NCBI GenBank assembly: GCA_009731375.1
Contig: BJOX01000196.1
Coordinates: forward strand, 589,405-653,404
Reading direction: 5' to 3'
DNA from: Paulinella micropora
Lineage: Eukaryota; Cercozoa; Imbricatea; Euglyphida
Length of the DNA stretch: 64,000 nt
In this document: positions 11,998 to 23,400 of the stretch, in pieces
How positions within the stretch are numbered: position 1 is the first letter of the stretch
How the letters are laid out: each line of letters opens with the position of its first letter
The notes under the pieces: generated by a model
Seen by the model: only the letters and a program-made list of their open reading frames with translations
Told to the model about the DNA's origin: nothing
Databases searched by the model: none
Position numbers and translations under genes: made by a program

Positions 11998-13188
11998 CGT
12001 TTAGAGACCCAGCCAAAGCTAAGGTTAAATACCCTTATGACATCGAAAAGGCGATGGAAATAGAGGACAGGGAGTTGCCCGAAGAACCGGAGTCGGAAGA
12101 CACACCTTCCGATGAGTCAGATACAGAAGCTAGCGGGACAGACAGTTCTAGACGTTCAGCAACTAGGAAAGAGGGTAAGGCTACAGATCCCAAACCAGCT
12201 AACTGGGCGAGACTGTCTGAAGAGCAGAAGAAGGAGTGGAAGGCGAAGAGAGCGAAAAGACTGAAGAGAGAGAGAGGAGAAAGCAGTCGAAGAAAACACA
12301 CACACTTCGCACAAGAACCCTCCTGAAAGAAAAGAAACACTACGAACGCATGAGAACACTTCAGCTCATCCTTGCCATTGCATTCTCACACGCCACAGTC
12401 GTACGCTACCTACGCACAAAGACAGTGTCAGGACCGATAGAGATGATAGAGGTAGTGAGAGCGAAATTCAGTGCAATCTCCGGGGTGCAAAAACACGTAA
12501 AAGCGCAAATATTCGATGAGACTTATCAAAAGCCCGGTCAAAATGTCGATATATGGCTTAATGACTACCTTGCACTCAAATTAGAGGTAGAAAGCCATCG
12601 AACTCATCCTTTCGACGAGGACGACTTAGCGAGAAAGCTTCTAGCTAAGCTCGCTAAGCACCCCGCCTACGGGGAGGCTCACAGAGCACAGTATTAGTAT
12701 TACGCTTTACCTACCGGCGTTAGACCTAGTTTTGACCAGATGATAGAGAGCGCGAGAGATACGTGGCTGATGTGGAGGAAAGACAAGTGGCGAGAGGAGA
12801 AACAAGAGAACGACAATAAGAGGAGGCCAAAGAAAGAGACAAACCTCACGTTGGATGATCAGGGTAGTGGGGGGGATGGAGGCACTAAGGGCAAGCCCAC
12901 TACTAGGCTTAAGAAGAGGGAGGAGTGGTGGCTGAAAGTCACCTGTTTTGCTTGTAACGAAAAGGGCCATACCAAGAAATACTGCCCAGAGAAAGGCCCC
13001 AAGAATACAGAAGACAAGGGAGACAAGAAGCCAAACAAGAAGGGGAAACCAAAACCCTTTAAGAAGAAGAAAGTGCAAAAGGACATAGCTTTACTGAGAA
13101 AGGAGGAGGAAGAGGAGGAGTCTGAGTCAGAGTCAGACAGCGACGCGGTGCTTATGTTTATGGGGGGGGGGGGGGGGGGGGGGAGGGG
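11998..13188 (+). pseudogene. copia-type gag with CCHC zinc knuckle
   Basis: An acidic then basic leader (about 11998-12320) shifts frame into a gag-like region (12340-13160) with the usual UBN2-like composition, including a conserved-looking ...FDETYQKPGQNVDIWLNDY segment. It also has a perfect CX2CX4HX4C knuckle, CFACNEKGHTKKYC, near 12949-12990, followed by a Lys/Glu-rich tail. TAG interrupts the frame at 12695-12697 although coding continues in the same frame. A gap with poly-G flanks ends the segment. It binds element RNA during particle assembly in intact relatives; this copy is damaged. Confidence 0.7.
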
Positions 13189-13235
13189 NNNNNNNNNNNN
13201 NNNNNNNNNNNNNNNNNNNNNNNNNNNNNNNNNNN
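13189..13235. other. Assembly gap between G runs
   Basis: 47 N flanked by about 27 and 22 G-rich bases inside the copia polyprotein. The length may be arbitrary. Confidence 0.95.
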
Positions 13236-13539
13236 GGGGGGGGGGGGGGGGGGGGGGATGGACAGGACGACGATGGGGAAACCCCTGAGGATGAGAGATA
13301 GGGAGAGAGCGGACGTCGAGTCTGGGGAATCCCAGCCTGAGCCAGGTGTCCGTCCCCTACTAGCTAGTCAGAATAGCAACGAGAGTCCCGTAGCTAGACC
13401 AGCAAGGGGTGGCAATAATATACCACCCCCCATCTCAAACTCTCTGAGTCAGCTAACTAGTGACACTGTCACACCTGCCACCCCCACAGCCACCCCAACC
13501 CGGGGCCGCACCGGTCTGCTCCCACTACCCCTCCTAGGA

Positions 13540-13807
13540 CCATAGAAAGCTATAGTCGAGAGAGCCCCAGGATCCTTCAATGTGAGGGCAAAAACAATAA
13601 GAACAGACGGTGCAATATATCCCTTGAGTGGCACAAGAAAGGGCCTAACTCCGAAGCAGCTCGTCGCTTGCGTTATGGTCGCTTTTGCGGGTTTCACGCC
13701 CGCGAGCAAGACAGCGAATACCCTCTTTTGGACTTAGCGGTTAGCCCGGTCCTCCGACCCCCTAGATCCCCTTATTATCCGGACGAGAGTGGGTTGAGAG
13801 ACGATGC

Positions 13808-13888
<81 letters not shown>

Positions 13889-14340
13889 GCGCGAGGGAAA
13901 GAAAGCTTTAATCACCCCACCACACCACAGAGAGAAGGAAAGTCAGTGGGAGGTAGGGGAGCGAGGGGGAGTAGCGAGACAGTGACACCATCACCAATAC
14001 GCCCCACCACCCCACCGCGCACCACCTTACCCACCCCACCCGAAGACCCGAACATGCCCGGCTTGCTCACACCTACCCCCACACACACCACACGTACCAC
14101 CTCATCTGCCCAAGAAGAAGAGATAGACCTGATATGCCAGGTTTACAGAGTCGTGAGGTCTCAGAAGATGGTGAGGACGAAGAAGACGAAGAATATGATT
14201 GGAATGATGATTCTCGTTGTTCAGATGAGATGAGACATGATATGGCTATGTCTGTGGGTGCGAGTGCCTATCCAGAAATGTCTCATGATATGATGTTCTC
14301 GAGGGGGGGAGAGCGAGTGAGTCAGCAGACAGGGTAGCAG
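13540..14340 (+). pseudogene. copia polyprotein segment between gag and protease
   Basis: An open frame from about 13542 runs through a Cys/His-bearing basic region (RRCNISLEWHKKGP, RYGRFCGFHARE) to a 90-bp (GA)n microsatellite at 13809-13884. It is followed by Pro/Thr-rich and acidic sequence. The microsatellite probably expanded inside the former coding sequence. I cannot assign a function. Confidence 0.4.
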
Positions 14341-14597
14341 ACAGGAAGACAGCTCTCTTAGACAGGGTAGAAGACAGGAGAACAGCACTCACGTCTAGGG
14401 GGAGTCCGGCATCTGCCGGACTGCCCAGTGTTCATGTAGGGACCGAGGAGGCCAAGAAGGAGCAGCAGGAGACCGCGCCTACGACACCGACACCGCAACC
14501 AGGTCCAACCACCCCAGCACAAACAACCTCCACCACCCCACCAGTCATTTCATTCAAAGACATACTCAACATTGCACAACAACTCACATCATCATGT

Positions 14598-15287
14598 GTG
14601 AGACAGAGTGACGGGAAGGTGATGAGAGTGAGTGATGAAAAACTTGTGTATGATGAGTTTCTCACGGATGTTGTGAGGGCGGTAGAGGGGGTGTATGTAT
14701 CACATGCCTCACGCACAGCACCCACCCCACCACCACAACCACAACCACCGGGGGGACCAACACCCCCAAAGCAGAAGGATAGTGACAGCAGTTTTGCTCT
14801 CGTGCTAGATGGGGAGGGGGGGAGAGACAGGAAGAATAGAATAGTGCAAGATAGTGGGTCCTCTAGGGACATAGCATGTAATCCTGAATTATTACACGAC
14901 GTCAAGTCAGTCCCCCCTGTTAAGTTAGTAACAGGAAACGGAGAGTGTGAGATAGCTCAGGAGGGGACAGCGCGCATAACGCGCATCAACGGGAACGGGA
15001 AACCAGTCACAGTGTCGAGGCCTATGCTCCTCGACACGCGACTACCCGTGAACATAGCTTCAACCGGCAGGATGGACCACATCCATCACCGGTCCGTTAT
15101 TCATCAGAAGGGGCAGTTAGTTATATTGAGACGCCCCATAAGAGTAGAAGAGAGTGAGGTTTTGGTCCGGGGCAGGCTCATGTCAACCCTACTTTACCGG
15201 TGGGATGACGAGTTTGACACCCCACTGGACATAAACGAGCGTTTCACCCCACCAGAGAGGCAGAATAGAACAGGAAGGGGGCAGTAG
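14598..15287 (+). pseudogene. copia aspartic protease region
   Basis: The frame is open from 14598 to TAG at 15285. The motif IVQDSGSSRDIA near residue 77 matches the DSG-(A/S)-S active site of copia proteases, followed by a VTGNGE glycine turn and a GTARI segment expected after it. Upstream is Pro-rich linker. The protease would release Gag, integrase and reverse transcriptase from the polyprotein. The active-site Asp is present, but the surrounding polyprotein is broken by stops and shifts. Confidence 0.7.
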
Positions 15288-15361
15288 GGGAGGGAAACCC
15301 CGAAAGAGAGAGAAAAGCTAAGTGTAGTTCTAGCTGTAGGAAGAGGGGCAAAGCGGGGGAG

Positions 15362-16215
15362 GTGACGTTGTATGTGTCTTACCCCCGTAAGCCCGGTTCA
15401 GTTAGTAAGGTAGATATAGAATTGTTCCACCATGCGTGTGGGCACTATAATCTTAAGAAGATGAAAGAGCTTGCTAATGCATTAGGCATAAAGTTAGTAG
15501 GAGACGAGAAGAAAGTAAAGTTTTGTGAAGCTTGCATGAAGGGAAGGCCAAGCAGCTACCCAGGTTCAAAGCTAATAGTATAGAGAGAGCTAGTAAGCCG
15601 GGAGAAGTATTGCACATTTGACACAGGAACCTGGTCTGTACGGTCAATACACGGCAAGCGGCATAAATTCTCGGTTACGGATGATTAATCGCTTTTTATT
15701 AAAGATTATTATTTAGCGCATAAGAATGAGTTCATTGACTGCATTAGGCAGGCTGTTGCGTTTTATGAGAGACAGACAGGTAATAAAGTAAGAAGATAAG
15801 GTGCGATCAGGAGTTTGACGTGCCTAAGGAAGTTATAGAGTGGTGGAAGCCACGGCAGTTTGTCTGGAAAACTTCAGCTACGGGGGATAAAGATGGCAAC
15901 CCCATAGCTGAAAAAGCCAATGACATTACTGCCGGGGCCGCAAGGTCTATGCGGTATCACGCCTCTCTGCCCCTTTCTTTCTGGGCAGAGATGGAGCATG
16001 CCGCCACCACCATACATAATATTTTGCCCGCAACCAACGGGCCTAGAAAGGGAATTAGTCCCTATGAGCAGTTGTTAGGTAAAAAGCCTTACCTTAGACA
16101 CCTTAGGCCTATAGGTTGCATGGGAGTGATGTATACAGGTAAGGGCAAAAAGGGAGAGGTTAGAGGGAGGAAGGTCATGCTAGTAGGGTATGATCTATTT
16201 AGAGAGCTATAGAGT
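15362..16215 (+). pseudogene. copia integrase with HHCC zinc domain, frameshifted
   Basis: The N-terminal zinc domain is visible as LFHHACGHYN and, downstream, FCEACMKGR (15423-15550). The catalytic core follows in broken frames: a probable first Asp in the FDTGTW region, VTDD with TAA immediately after it at about 15686, and a frameshift near 15797. Core sequence resumes at 15820 (WWKP... through PLSFWAEMEHAATTIHNILP). That last stretch and the GKKPYLRHLRPIGC segment are typical of copia integrases. The enzyme is not functional as read. Confidence 0.7.
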
Positions 16216-16693
16216 GTGGGATGGTAGGAAGATAATTTCCGGGGTCTGCAATGTACGTTTCAATCCACATATTGTCGGGAAACAAGCACACCCAGAAAGA
16301 ACTGTAGAGTGGGATGATGAGGTAGATGAGGGGGGGAGTGAGAGTGAGGATGTCGATGTTGAACAAACACACACCACACCCACTACTACCACAGACACCA
16401 CAGACACAACCACCACCCATAAACAGGACACGACACAGACACACGACGACAACGCATACGATGACGTTAGTCAGTTAGATGGTCAACAAGAGCAGGGGGA
16501 GTATAGTGTGGACACAGGGGGAGGCAGTGTAGATCACAAACACACACAAAGACACGTTAGCTCTTTTACACAGGACATCGACAATACACCTGCATCTACC
16601 CCTCATCCCACAAACACAACCACAGACAAACAACACAGGGCAGGGACACACTCACGCACTCACAGACGCATCCGACCCACAGTCACAGCATGA
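16190..16693 (+). pseudogene. copia linker between integrase and reverse transcriptase
   Basis: Begins with YRVWDGRKIISGVCNVRF, the usual end of the copia integrase region, then a long Thr/Asp/His-rich low-complexity linker. TGA at 16691. No domain is recognised beyond the linker. Confidence 0.5.
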
Positions 16694-16883
16694 GAGGAGA
16701 GCGTATGTAGAGAGTGAGAAACCCAGCAAATGTAGAACATGGGAGCAAAGTAATAGCATTACTGAAGCTAACATAGTTCAGAAAGAGAAGAGAGAAAGAA
16801 GGCAGGCACACCAACCACAAACACGACCACATAGTGAACTAAAACGAAACAAGAAAGTAGTTGAGGTTCGGAAACTAGAGGGA

Positions 16884-17440
16884 GTGAGAGTGAGAGTCCA
16901 CGCGAGAGAGTGGGGAGAGGAGTGGGCTGAAAAGACATACGGAGAGGGCTGGGAAAGTAAGGTGCGTAATGGAATAGTTAAGTCTAGTTGCGCCCCTAAC
17001 GAAAGGTTGAGAGTGAGAAAGCAACCTAAGCCATCTCACTTTGTACAATTTGAGGACAAGCTAGAAAGAATGCTGGACTCAGAGATAGACAAGTACAGGG
17101 TAAGTGAGAGTGAGTATGTTATGCCTGCTGGAGAGTTGGAGAGTGCTATGTTTTGTTTAGAGAGATGCATGAATGAGCCTAACGAACTTATGCTTTATCT
17201 AAACATACACATGCCCAAAGAGATAGCAGAACAGGGAATGACGGCTAAAGAGCTACTAGAGGGAATGAAAAAGGAGATTCAGTCCCTTAAGGACTTTAAG
17301 ACGTACACATGGGTAAAGCGTAGTGCAGCTAGTAAGGCAGGAGTTAGCAAGATAGTAAGGCTTACTTGGGTACATAAAGTGAAAATAGATGAGAACGGTA
17401 GGAAGTTCGTTAAGTCTAGATTAGCTTTAAGAGGAGACCT
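16884..17440 (+). pseudogene. copia reverse transcriptase, N-terminal part only
   Basis: An open frame of about 185 codons with the start of an RVT_2 domain: the KEIQSLKDFKTYTWV block, then RLTWVHKVKIDENGRKFVKSRLALRGD. The sequence stops matching just after the conserved (K/R)ARLVARG-like segment at about 17440, before any catalytic Asp, and runs into unrelated DNA and a TAA at 17469. The remainder of the polymerase, RNase H and 3' LTR are absent, so the element is truncated or the assembly switches here. Confidence 0.72.
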
Positions 17441-17492
17441 AAATTTTCCATGTTTTTCACTAATATATTAAAAACAAACAAAAAAAGACTCC

Positions 17493-18869
17493 ATGAACGA
17501 GCGCAATTCAAAAACAAAAAAAGACCCCGCGAGCGGGCGCAATTGCAGTAACTGCAGCAATCCTGAAAAGAAACAGAAAACCGGGCATGACACTTCCAAT
17601 ACAAATGGTTCACCAACCCAGCCTGCGGATCTCACTTCTTTACCAAAAGAATTGGCCGATCGCAATCGCCGTAGCTGCGGCAATCCTGAAAAGAAACAGA
17701 TGACCAGGGATGACACTCCCAATACACATGGTCCACCAACCAAGCCTGCGGATATCAATTCTTTCCCACCAGAATTGGTCAGCAAAGTTGAGACATTACT
17801 ATCATATGAAGAGCTTCTGCGTCTCAGCACACTCAACCGGCAGTTCAATCAGGACATGCGCGATGCGGCAGCGTCAATTCGCGTTGCGAAATATTCGGAC
17901 AGTGCCGAACGTATGGCATTAGCTATGGCGACAGAGTTCTCCGTTGAACAACCGACGTGCATCGAGCATACCATGTTGAGCGGGATGGTATCACAAACAC
18001 GATACGCCAAGGGGTACAAGGCCTGGCTTGGGAGATCGTGTAAATTGGGGGGCGGGGAGATACAGGTAAAACTCGAGTTGTACCTGTCCAAGCAAGACAA
18101 AAAACAGAAAGAAATAAGGTACTTGCTAGTGCAAACACGTAACAAAATCCCCCTGACAGATCCAGACGGACCCGTGCCTGAGGCAGATATTAAGACCGGC
18201 AGGCAATACGTCCAAGAACAAACCAAAATCTTGGTTAGCCTTGAGACTGCCCAATGGTTGATGAACGAGGTGCTTTGCCATGCGCACTGGGCGTCTATGC
18301 GCCGTCAGCAACACTTGGACCCCGCTGATACAAAAGCGGTAGCTAATTGCCTGGATGTGAGGTTTGCTGCGCGCACCTGGATTTCGATTGAGCCGGGACA
18401 CCCACGTTTGCCACAACTCAAGCAGCGTTATTCAGAGGAGGACGCTCTTCAGCAGGCAGAGCAAGTCATACAAGCGTTGGGTACGTTGCGCACTACGACT
18501 GACATCAATAAGGAAATCGCGCTCGAGCTTTTCAACCAGCAATTTCAGCGCCTGCACGCAGAACGTCGGATAGAGAAACCACGTTTGGCCCGGCTGGGGA
18601 TTGTTATTAGTAGCGGCCAGCATGTCATGTCCCTGACACTGGAGGTATCAGACGGAGGCAAACACCAGAACCATGACAGTGTGCTCCAGGCAAACCGCGC
18701 GTTGGATCCGTGGCGGGACCTAGACATCCGGGAGTATATCCAAGGCCACATACGCTTGTTCGCAGGGCAGCGCACCTTACAGTGGCTAAGCAACATGTCC
18801 AGTGTGCAGGCCTGTCATTGGCGGAATACCTGGATCCCACTCGGTGCAGCAGACAAGCAAACGGAATAG
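17493..18869 (+). CDS. F-box-like protein of the GC-rich viral block
   Basis: The 458-residue open frame has a Lys/Asn/Pro-rich leader containing two imperfect repeats (NPEKKQ at about residues 28 and 68). An F-box-like segment follows at about residues 90-120 (FPPELVSKVETLLSYEELLRL), then a long alpha-helical region of unknown fold. F-box proteins recruit substrates to SCF ubiquitin ligases, and many large DNA viruses carry them. It begins about 50 bp after the truncated copia sequence and is the first gene of the GC-rich block. The function beyond F-box is inference. It ends in TAG. Confidence 0.55.
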   Translation: MNERNSKTKKDPASGRNCSNCSNPEKKQKTGHDTSNTNGSPTQPADLTSLPKELADRNRRSCGNPEKKQMTRDDTPNTHGPPTKPADINSFPPELVSKVETLLSYEELLRLSTLNRQFNQDMRDAAASIRVAKYSDSAERMALAMATEFSVEQPTCIEHTMLSGMVSQTRYAKGYKAWLGRSCKLGGGEIQVKLELYLSKQDKKQKEIRYLLVQTRNKIPLTDPDGPVPEADIKTGRQYVQEQTKILVSLETAQWLMNEVLCHAHWASMRRQQHLDPADTKAVANCLDVRFAARTWISIEPGHPRLPQLKQRYSEEDALQQAEQVIQALGTLRTTTDINKEIALELFNQQFQRLHAERRIEKPRLARLGIVISSGQHVMSLTLEVSDGGKHQNHDSVLQANRALDPWRDLDIREYIQGHIRLFAGQRTLQWLSNMSSVQACHWRNTWIPLGAADKQTE

Positions 18870-19542
18870 CGCGCAGGGCAGTCCTATTTTGCCCCAGACT
18901 AGACTCGCTAGACCTACCTGGGCACGGACCACATCCCGTCATAGGTAAAAAACCACCTGAGCACAGAGCACCTGCTTGGGAGCCAGACGACCCCGTCTAC
19001 TACTACAGCTCTGGAGTCTGACTCTGAGCAGGAAGAAAGCTAAATTTCGGGGGGGGGGGGGNNNNNNNNNNGTCCTGGCGGCGTTCGCACAAACTGTAGG
19101 GCATGCTAGGCACAACAACCGTGTCAACTCGTCCTGCGCACAAAGGTGTCCTCAGACTTCTCGCCGCCCCTGGTGAACCGGCGCAACTGTTTTGGCACAG
19201 GAGTGGGTTGCCACTTGTAATCTTAGCACAGAATTTTGAAAGATTTTCTTGGTGTGTGGCGAGCGGGGGGGTGAGAAAGGGGGTAAGTGCATATTTTAAA
19301 AACAATAGCTTTTCTTTTATTACTAAAGGTGTTACGGAACTACATTTCCTTGGTAGCAGCCAACTGGCTGGTGGGCTAGGGCGGCCTGTGGGGCCGGGAG
19401 CACTTAGGGCCCCTCCCCTGCCCCTCACTGAAAAAAAAGCAGACGGGCCTCCCCCCAAACCAGCGTGAGGCTGCTGCTTTGCACAAACCCGGGGGGCGGG
19501 GGAGCTTCCCCTTGGTAACGGGCGTGGCGCACGGGGAGTGAT

Positions 19543-19588
<46 letters not shown>

Positions 19589-19828
19589 CNNNNNNNNNNA
19601 AAGCAGCCTCGGGAGAAAAGCCCCCCTCCGCAAGAAGGCAGGCCTGGACGAAGAAAAGCCAGCTTTCAGACGCCGTGACTATCACAGTTCGCGGCCGCAG
19701 CCGATGCATACGGGTACTTGGACACAGCCCGCTACGACGAGGGGGGATGAGATACTACGGGCTACACACGAAACGGGGAGGGGAGGCGCACCGCTCCGGC
19801 GGCGCGCCTGTTCTGCACAGCTCCATGC
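18870..19828. other. No confident gene; G-run-flanked gaps
   Basis: Contains two 10-N gaps (19062-19071 and 19590-19599) beside long G or C runs. Open frames of 60-150 residues exist on both strands, but none has a recognisable motif or consistent codon bias. A fragment at 19103-19468 on the plus strand has plausible composition only. Confidence 0.5.
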
Positions 19829-20017
19829 ATGGTATTGGCATCCCCGGAGCCAAACCCTCGGGTGGTTACTGCTGGAGGAATGTGGGTCGTCCTCGTGTCG
19901 GTGGTAGTGGTTATGTACTATGGACGCTCCTTGGCCGCTGATTGGATATCGATAGTAACATCATACTTTCCGTTCCTGCAGGTAGCCCCGAACCCCGCCT
20001 TGACCGCTTGGACATAG
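19829..20017 (+). CDS. Possible small membrane protein
   Basis: 62-residue frame with one strong hydrophobic segment at about residues 18-31 (GGMWVVLVSVVVVMYYG). The start ATG at 19829 is unproven and the frame may be an exon, since a pyrimidine-rich CCTGCAG lies at its 3' end. Unrecognised. Confidence 0.3.
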   Translation: MVLASPEPNPRVVTAGGMWVVLVSVVVVMYYGRSLAADWISIVTSYFPFLQVAPNPALTAWT

Positions 20018-20018
20018 A

Positions 20019-20306
20019 GTGTACCGCCCAGCCGGCGTTTGTCCTGGAAGACAAGAAGCTGGAGTTGCCCTCGGTGCTACCAACCGGTGTAAAATACCCA
20101 ACGAACCCGGAAGCAACCAGGAGGGGGACCTACCTCCTCTGAACAAGGATCGCGCTAGGTTTGTGCAGGCGTGGTTCGCAGAGGCGGCGGAGGGCACGTC
20201 TGGAGCTATCCAATCGGACAGAGCACAACAGCAACTCGCCGCGCGGCTGGCAGAGGGGTGTCGTCGTCTCCCCCGCGCACACCGATCTGACGGAAAAGGA
20301 ATATAA
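20019..20306 (+). CDS. Unrecognised ORF, possibly frameshifted
   Basis: About 95 residues, Ala/Glu/Arg-rich towards the end (ARFVQAWFAEAAEGTSG...). The first third overlaps another open frame (19942-20142) that reads better before about 20085, so one base may be missing or extra. Ends TAA. No family recognised. Confidence 0.3.
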   Translation: MYRPAGVCPGRQEAGVALGATNRCKIPNEPGSNQEGDLPPLNKDRARFVQAWFAEAAEGTSGAIQSDRAQQQLAARLAEGCRRLPRAHRSDGKGI

Positions 20307-20326
20307 AGTGGTTGTGCCAAAGCGCC

Positions 20327-20527
20327 ATGGAGAGCCCCGGGCACATACACACCTACCAGACTCCAGCAGGTGACAAATTGCTGCTGGCCCAGTCGCAGCA
20401 ACCGCTGTCGAACAGCGTGGTCGTTTTACCGCCGGCGGGGCCCGAGACCGCCGCCAGGCCACCTGTCAAACAGAAGAAGAACAAGGGTGCTCGCTTTAGG
20501 GCTTGCCGACAGCAAGCCTGCATCTGA
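20327..20527 (+). CDS. Small basic ORF
   Basis: A 66-codon frame from ATG at 20327 ending TGA at 20525. Pro/Gln-rich middle and a basic end (PPVKQKKNKGARFRACRQ). It overlaps no better frame. Unrecognised; lies just before a C/G-run gap at 20633-20642. Confidence 0.3.
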   Translation: MESPGHIHTYQTPAGDKLLLAQSQQPLSNSVVVLPPAGPETAARPPVKQKKNKGARFRACRQQACI

Positions 20528-21069
20528 CCGACTTTTGTACGTTCTGGAAAATAAATTGAGAGGAAGTTAACTAAAACACACACTTGTTTATTCACAGTGC
20601 GGCTAGACTGCGCCCCCCCCCCCCCCGGGGGCNNNNNNNNNNCCCCCCCCCCCCCGGGAGCTTTGTAACGGGCACGCACGCCTGTTGCAGACGCCAGGGG
20701 GGATCGGCCAGGGCCGGAAGCCAGAGGGGGGAGGGAAAAGAAAAGAGGAGGGAGAACTAGAAGCCCCGTATGGTCGCGGGTGCTTGCGGTGACGGTGCCC
20801 CGACCATCGCCACGCCGGCGAGGACGAGGGCGCCGGCGGGGTCCGAGCCTTCCAGACCCACCTTCTCGTCGAGCCAGGCACGCAAGGGCTGCCATTCCCC
20901 GGGCGGCAGCCACGCGCGCAGCAGCGCCGCTACCCAGGAAATCAGGCAATTTTACAGGGCGCGTTGCGCGGCCTGCAGCAGCAGGGCAGGCCCGTCGCCG
21001 TTGGTTGTCCACAGGGGAGGAGAGTCCGCCTTCTTGGGCAGCAGAGCCTCGGGGGCGAGGCCGCGGGGC

Positions 21070-21434
21070 TGGACGGCGTAGATAAGAGGGCAAAGGCCGG
21101 GCGGCGTAGCGTACAACATCTTGCTGCTGGACGAGTGCGAGAGTTTGCTGTACCAAGCTACACAAGGCCTCAACATAGAAAAGGACCTCCTGAACCTGCT
21201 GACGCTGGAGATGCTCGTCCGGGAAGCGGACAAGATCATTTGCTTGGATGCGTTCATGACCCCCCGCACGCTCGAGGTGCTGCACGCCATGAGGCAGGGC
21301 ACGGGGATGGCGCGCGCGCGCCCGCGCAAGCTAGTGACTGCAGCACGTACCTGCGCTGCAGCAGCTTTCGCAAGCAAAGCAACCGGCGGTACTTTGAGCA
21401 CAAGAGCCGGCAGAGCATCGTGCCGGGGGGCATG

Positions 21435-21492
<58 letters not shown>

Positions 21493-22531
21493 NNNNNNNN
21501 NNAGCGACTTCAAGGGCGACCTGTGACCCGTCTGGTCGCAGCTGTACTTCGTGTGCTTTACCTGCACCCTGACTTTCGGAGTGAGCTTCGCAGAGCCCGC
21601 CAGCGTGCGCGAGTTCCATTTCCATGCGCTGTACGTGCTGCTAGACAACAACCAGATCTTGGCGCGGGACTATGCGCAGATGAGCGGGCGGGCGCGCAAT
21701 GTGCATGAGATGCATGTGTATTTCAAAACGCCGTTTGTGTCCACCAACGCGCCGCTGACCTTGAGAGATGTCGAGGCTTCGCTCGTGCATACAGTGAATG
21801 CAGAGAGAGCTAAACCAGGAAGCGGGTTCGTGTTTCAACACAAATTCCGGGTTGGCATGGATAGAATGGGTCGCTTAGCCCCCGTGCGCGGCTGGAACTT
21901 CATTTCGGTCGTATACGGAACGCTAGAAAGAAACCTGTCCATGTACAGAGCCAAAGATACTTTTTGCTATTACCTGTGGCGCATGGGCTGCGACAAGCTC
22001 GTCCGAGTGGACTATGCGGCGACGGAGGTGCCGCCGCCCGAGGAATGGCACCAGTGGCCTGGAGGAGTCACGGAAGCTATGCACAAGGAACGAAACGAGG
22101 AGGCAGACAAGGCTAGCAAAGAACGGAGGGAGGCCAAGAAATCGGCCGTCGAGCAGCTGGAGGAGGCGGCAACGCGCATGAGCGACGAGGAACTGCGCAG
22201 AGAGATCAAGTTGCAGGAGGAGAGAGTGGACGGAGACCAGCAACATGATCTCCCTGCGATGGTCACGGGTACGACCCCTCTGCGCGACGGGACCTCCGGG
22301 CGGTCGGCGCTGGAGCGCGTGCAGTATCTGAAATTGCTGCTGAGACACCGTTCGGCAATGCGCGAGCTGAGCTACGCGACGGCATGCCGGCTCGCGGCGC
22401 AGAAGCGGCTGCTGGGACTGTTAGGCACGTGGTGTCTGTATAGCGGGCGGCCCGAGATATCCCTGGCGTGGGCGGAGGGACAATTTGCGGGGAGGAGCTA
22501 TGTCCCGCTTTTGTCAGTGCAGAGGAGCTAA
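21070..22531 (+). pseudogene. Origin-binding-protein-type helicase (herpesvirus UL9-like), C-terminal part
   Basis: Superfamily 2 helicase pieces in two frames separated by a C-run and 10-N gap at 21439-21502. The first has LLLDECESLLYQ, a DExD/H motif II, and EADKIICLDAFMTPRT, as in herpes-type origin-binding proteins. The second (21551-22531) has CTLTFGVSF and QMSGRARN, motifs V and VI of the same family, then a long helical C-terminal region with a Lys/Glu coiled coil. In herpesviruses the family unwinds the replication origin. The P-loop (motif I) was not found upstream, so the N terminus is missing or damaged. TAA ends the frame at 22529, but the same frame stays open beyond it. Confidence 0.65.
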
Positions 22532-22546
22532 AACCCCACGACCCGC

Positions 22547-23086
22547 GTGATTTTCCTTGAAGGCCTCGCGAAGCTGTTGCTTGCGGAGCCCCAGTTGCGG
22601 AAAGGTGAGGCCGGCCCCCTGCAAAGACCCGTGGATCGGCTGCTGGGCGGCGCAGAGATCTCGTGGGGGGCGGTGGTCGCCAAACAGCGGCAGTTGGAGT
22701 CCTTGTTTAAGGACGGGCACGCGCTCTGGACAATGTCGCACGGGCTTGCAATCAGCTGCAATACCTTGAATCGTTTGGCCTGCGAGGAGGTTACTGAAGA
22801 CGCCAGGAGTGTAGTGACAAAAACAGCCCTGTCGCACCAAGGCTGTCGGAGCTTGCTGAAGCGGTTTTTCAAGACATGCCTGCGGTCAAGTTTCGAAAGA
22901 TTGGAAAACCCCGACGGCAAGCGATTGCGGCGCGAGAACGTGCAGACCAAGAGCAAGCATTCCATATACCGCGTGGTGCTGTTTAAGGAGATCAAGCTAT
23001 CCAGCCCGGTGGCACGGACTGAAGAGGAGAGCAGGGGGGGTTCGGGGGCAGCGGGCCCCCCGGCAGCGAGCCCCCCGGCAGCGTGA
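22547..23086 (+). CDS. Continuation of helicase C-terminal region or separate ORF
   Basis: Same frame as the helicase, separated only by TAA at 22529-22531. 179 residues, helical, with a basic stretch (KRFFKTCLRSSFERL) and a Pro/Ala/Gly-rich end, TGA at 23084. There is no good ATG at its beginning (GTG at 22547), which favours an original single protein with a nonsense codon. Alternatively it is an independent small gene. Confidence 0.4.
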   Translation: MIFLEGLAKLLLAEPQLRKGEAGPLQRPVDRLLGGAEISWGAVVAKQRQLESLFKDGHALWTMSHGLAISCNTLNRLACEEVTEDARSVVTKTALSHQGCRSLLKRFFKTCLRSSFERLENPDGKRLRRENVQTKSKHSIYRVVLFKEIKLSSPVARTEEESRGGSGAAGPPAASPPAA

Positions 23087-23194
23087 CCCCCGCAATCGAT
23101 CCCCTGCGGCTGATTTACGAGGTTGCAGAGGACCCTACGCTATTGACAGACCCCGGTTGGTTTGCAGATGCAGCGGGGTGCGAAGACCCAGCGC

Positions 23195-23400
23195 AGAAAA
23201 AGCAGGGGGAAGGGGGGCTTGCCCCCCGGGGAGAAGCAGGGGGGAGGGGGTGCGGGGGGCTTGCCCCCCGGGGGAAAGAAGCGGAGGCGGGGTGCGGGGT
23301 GCTTGCCCCCCGGGGGGAAGAAGCGGAGGGGGGGTGCGGGGGGCTTGCCCCCCGGAGGTGAGCCGCGGGCCAAGAAACAGCGGCGTTAGAGTAACCCCCC
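23195..23400. repeat. GC-rich minisatellite
   Basis: Four or so copies of a roughly 45-57 bp unit containing GGGGGCTTGCCCCCCGG, each copy itself an inverted repeat around TTGCC. It follows the helicase gene and precedes a G-run gap. Frames through it are repeat artefacts. Confidence 0.75.

Noticed and set aside
20353-21285. 310-residue minus-strand frame across the 20633 gap
   Set aside because: It is antisense to the helicase and spans a gap of arbitrary length; no motifs.
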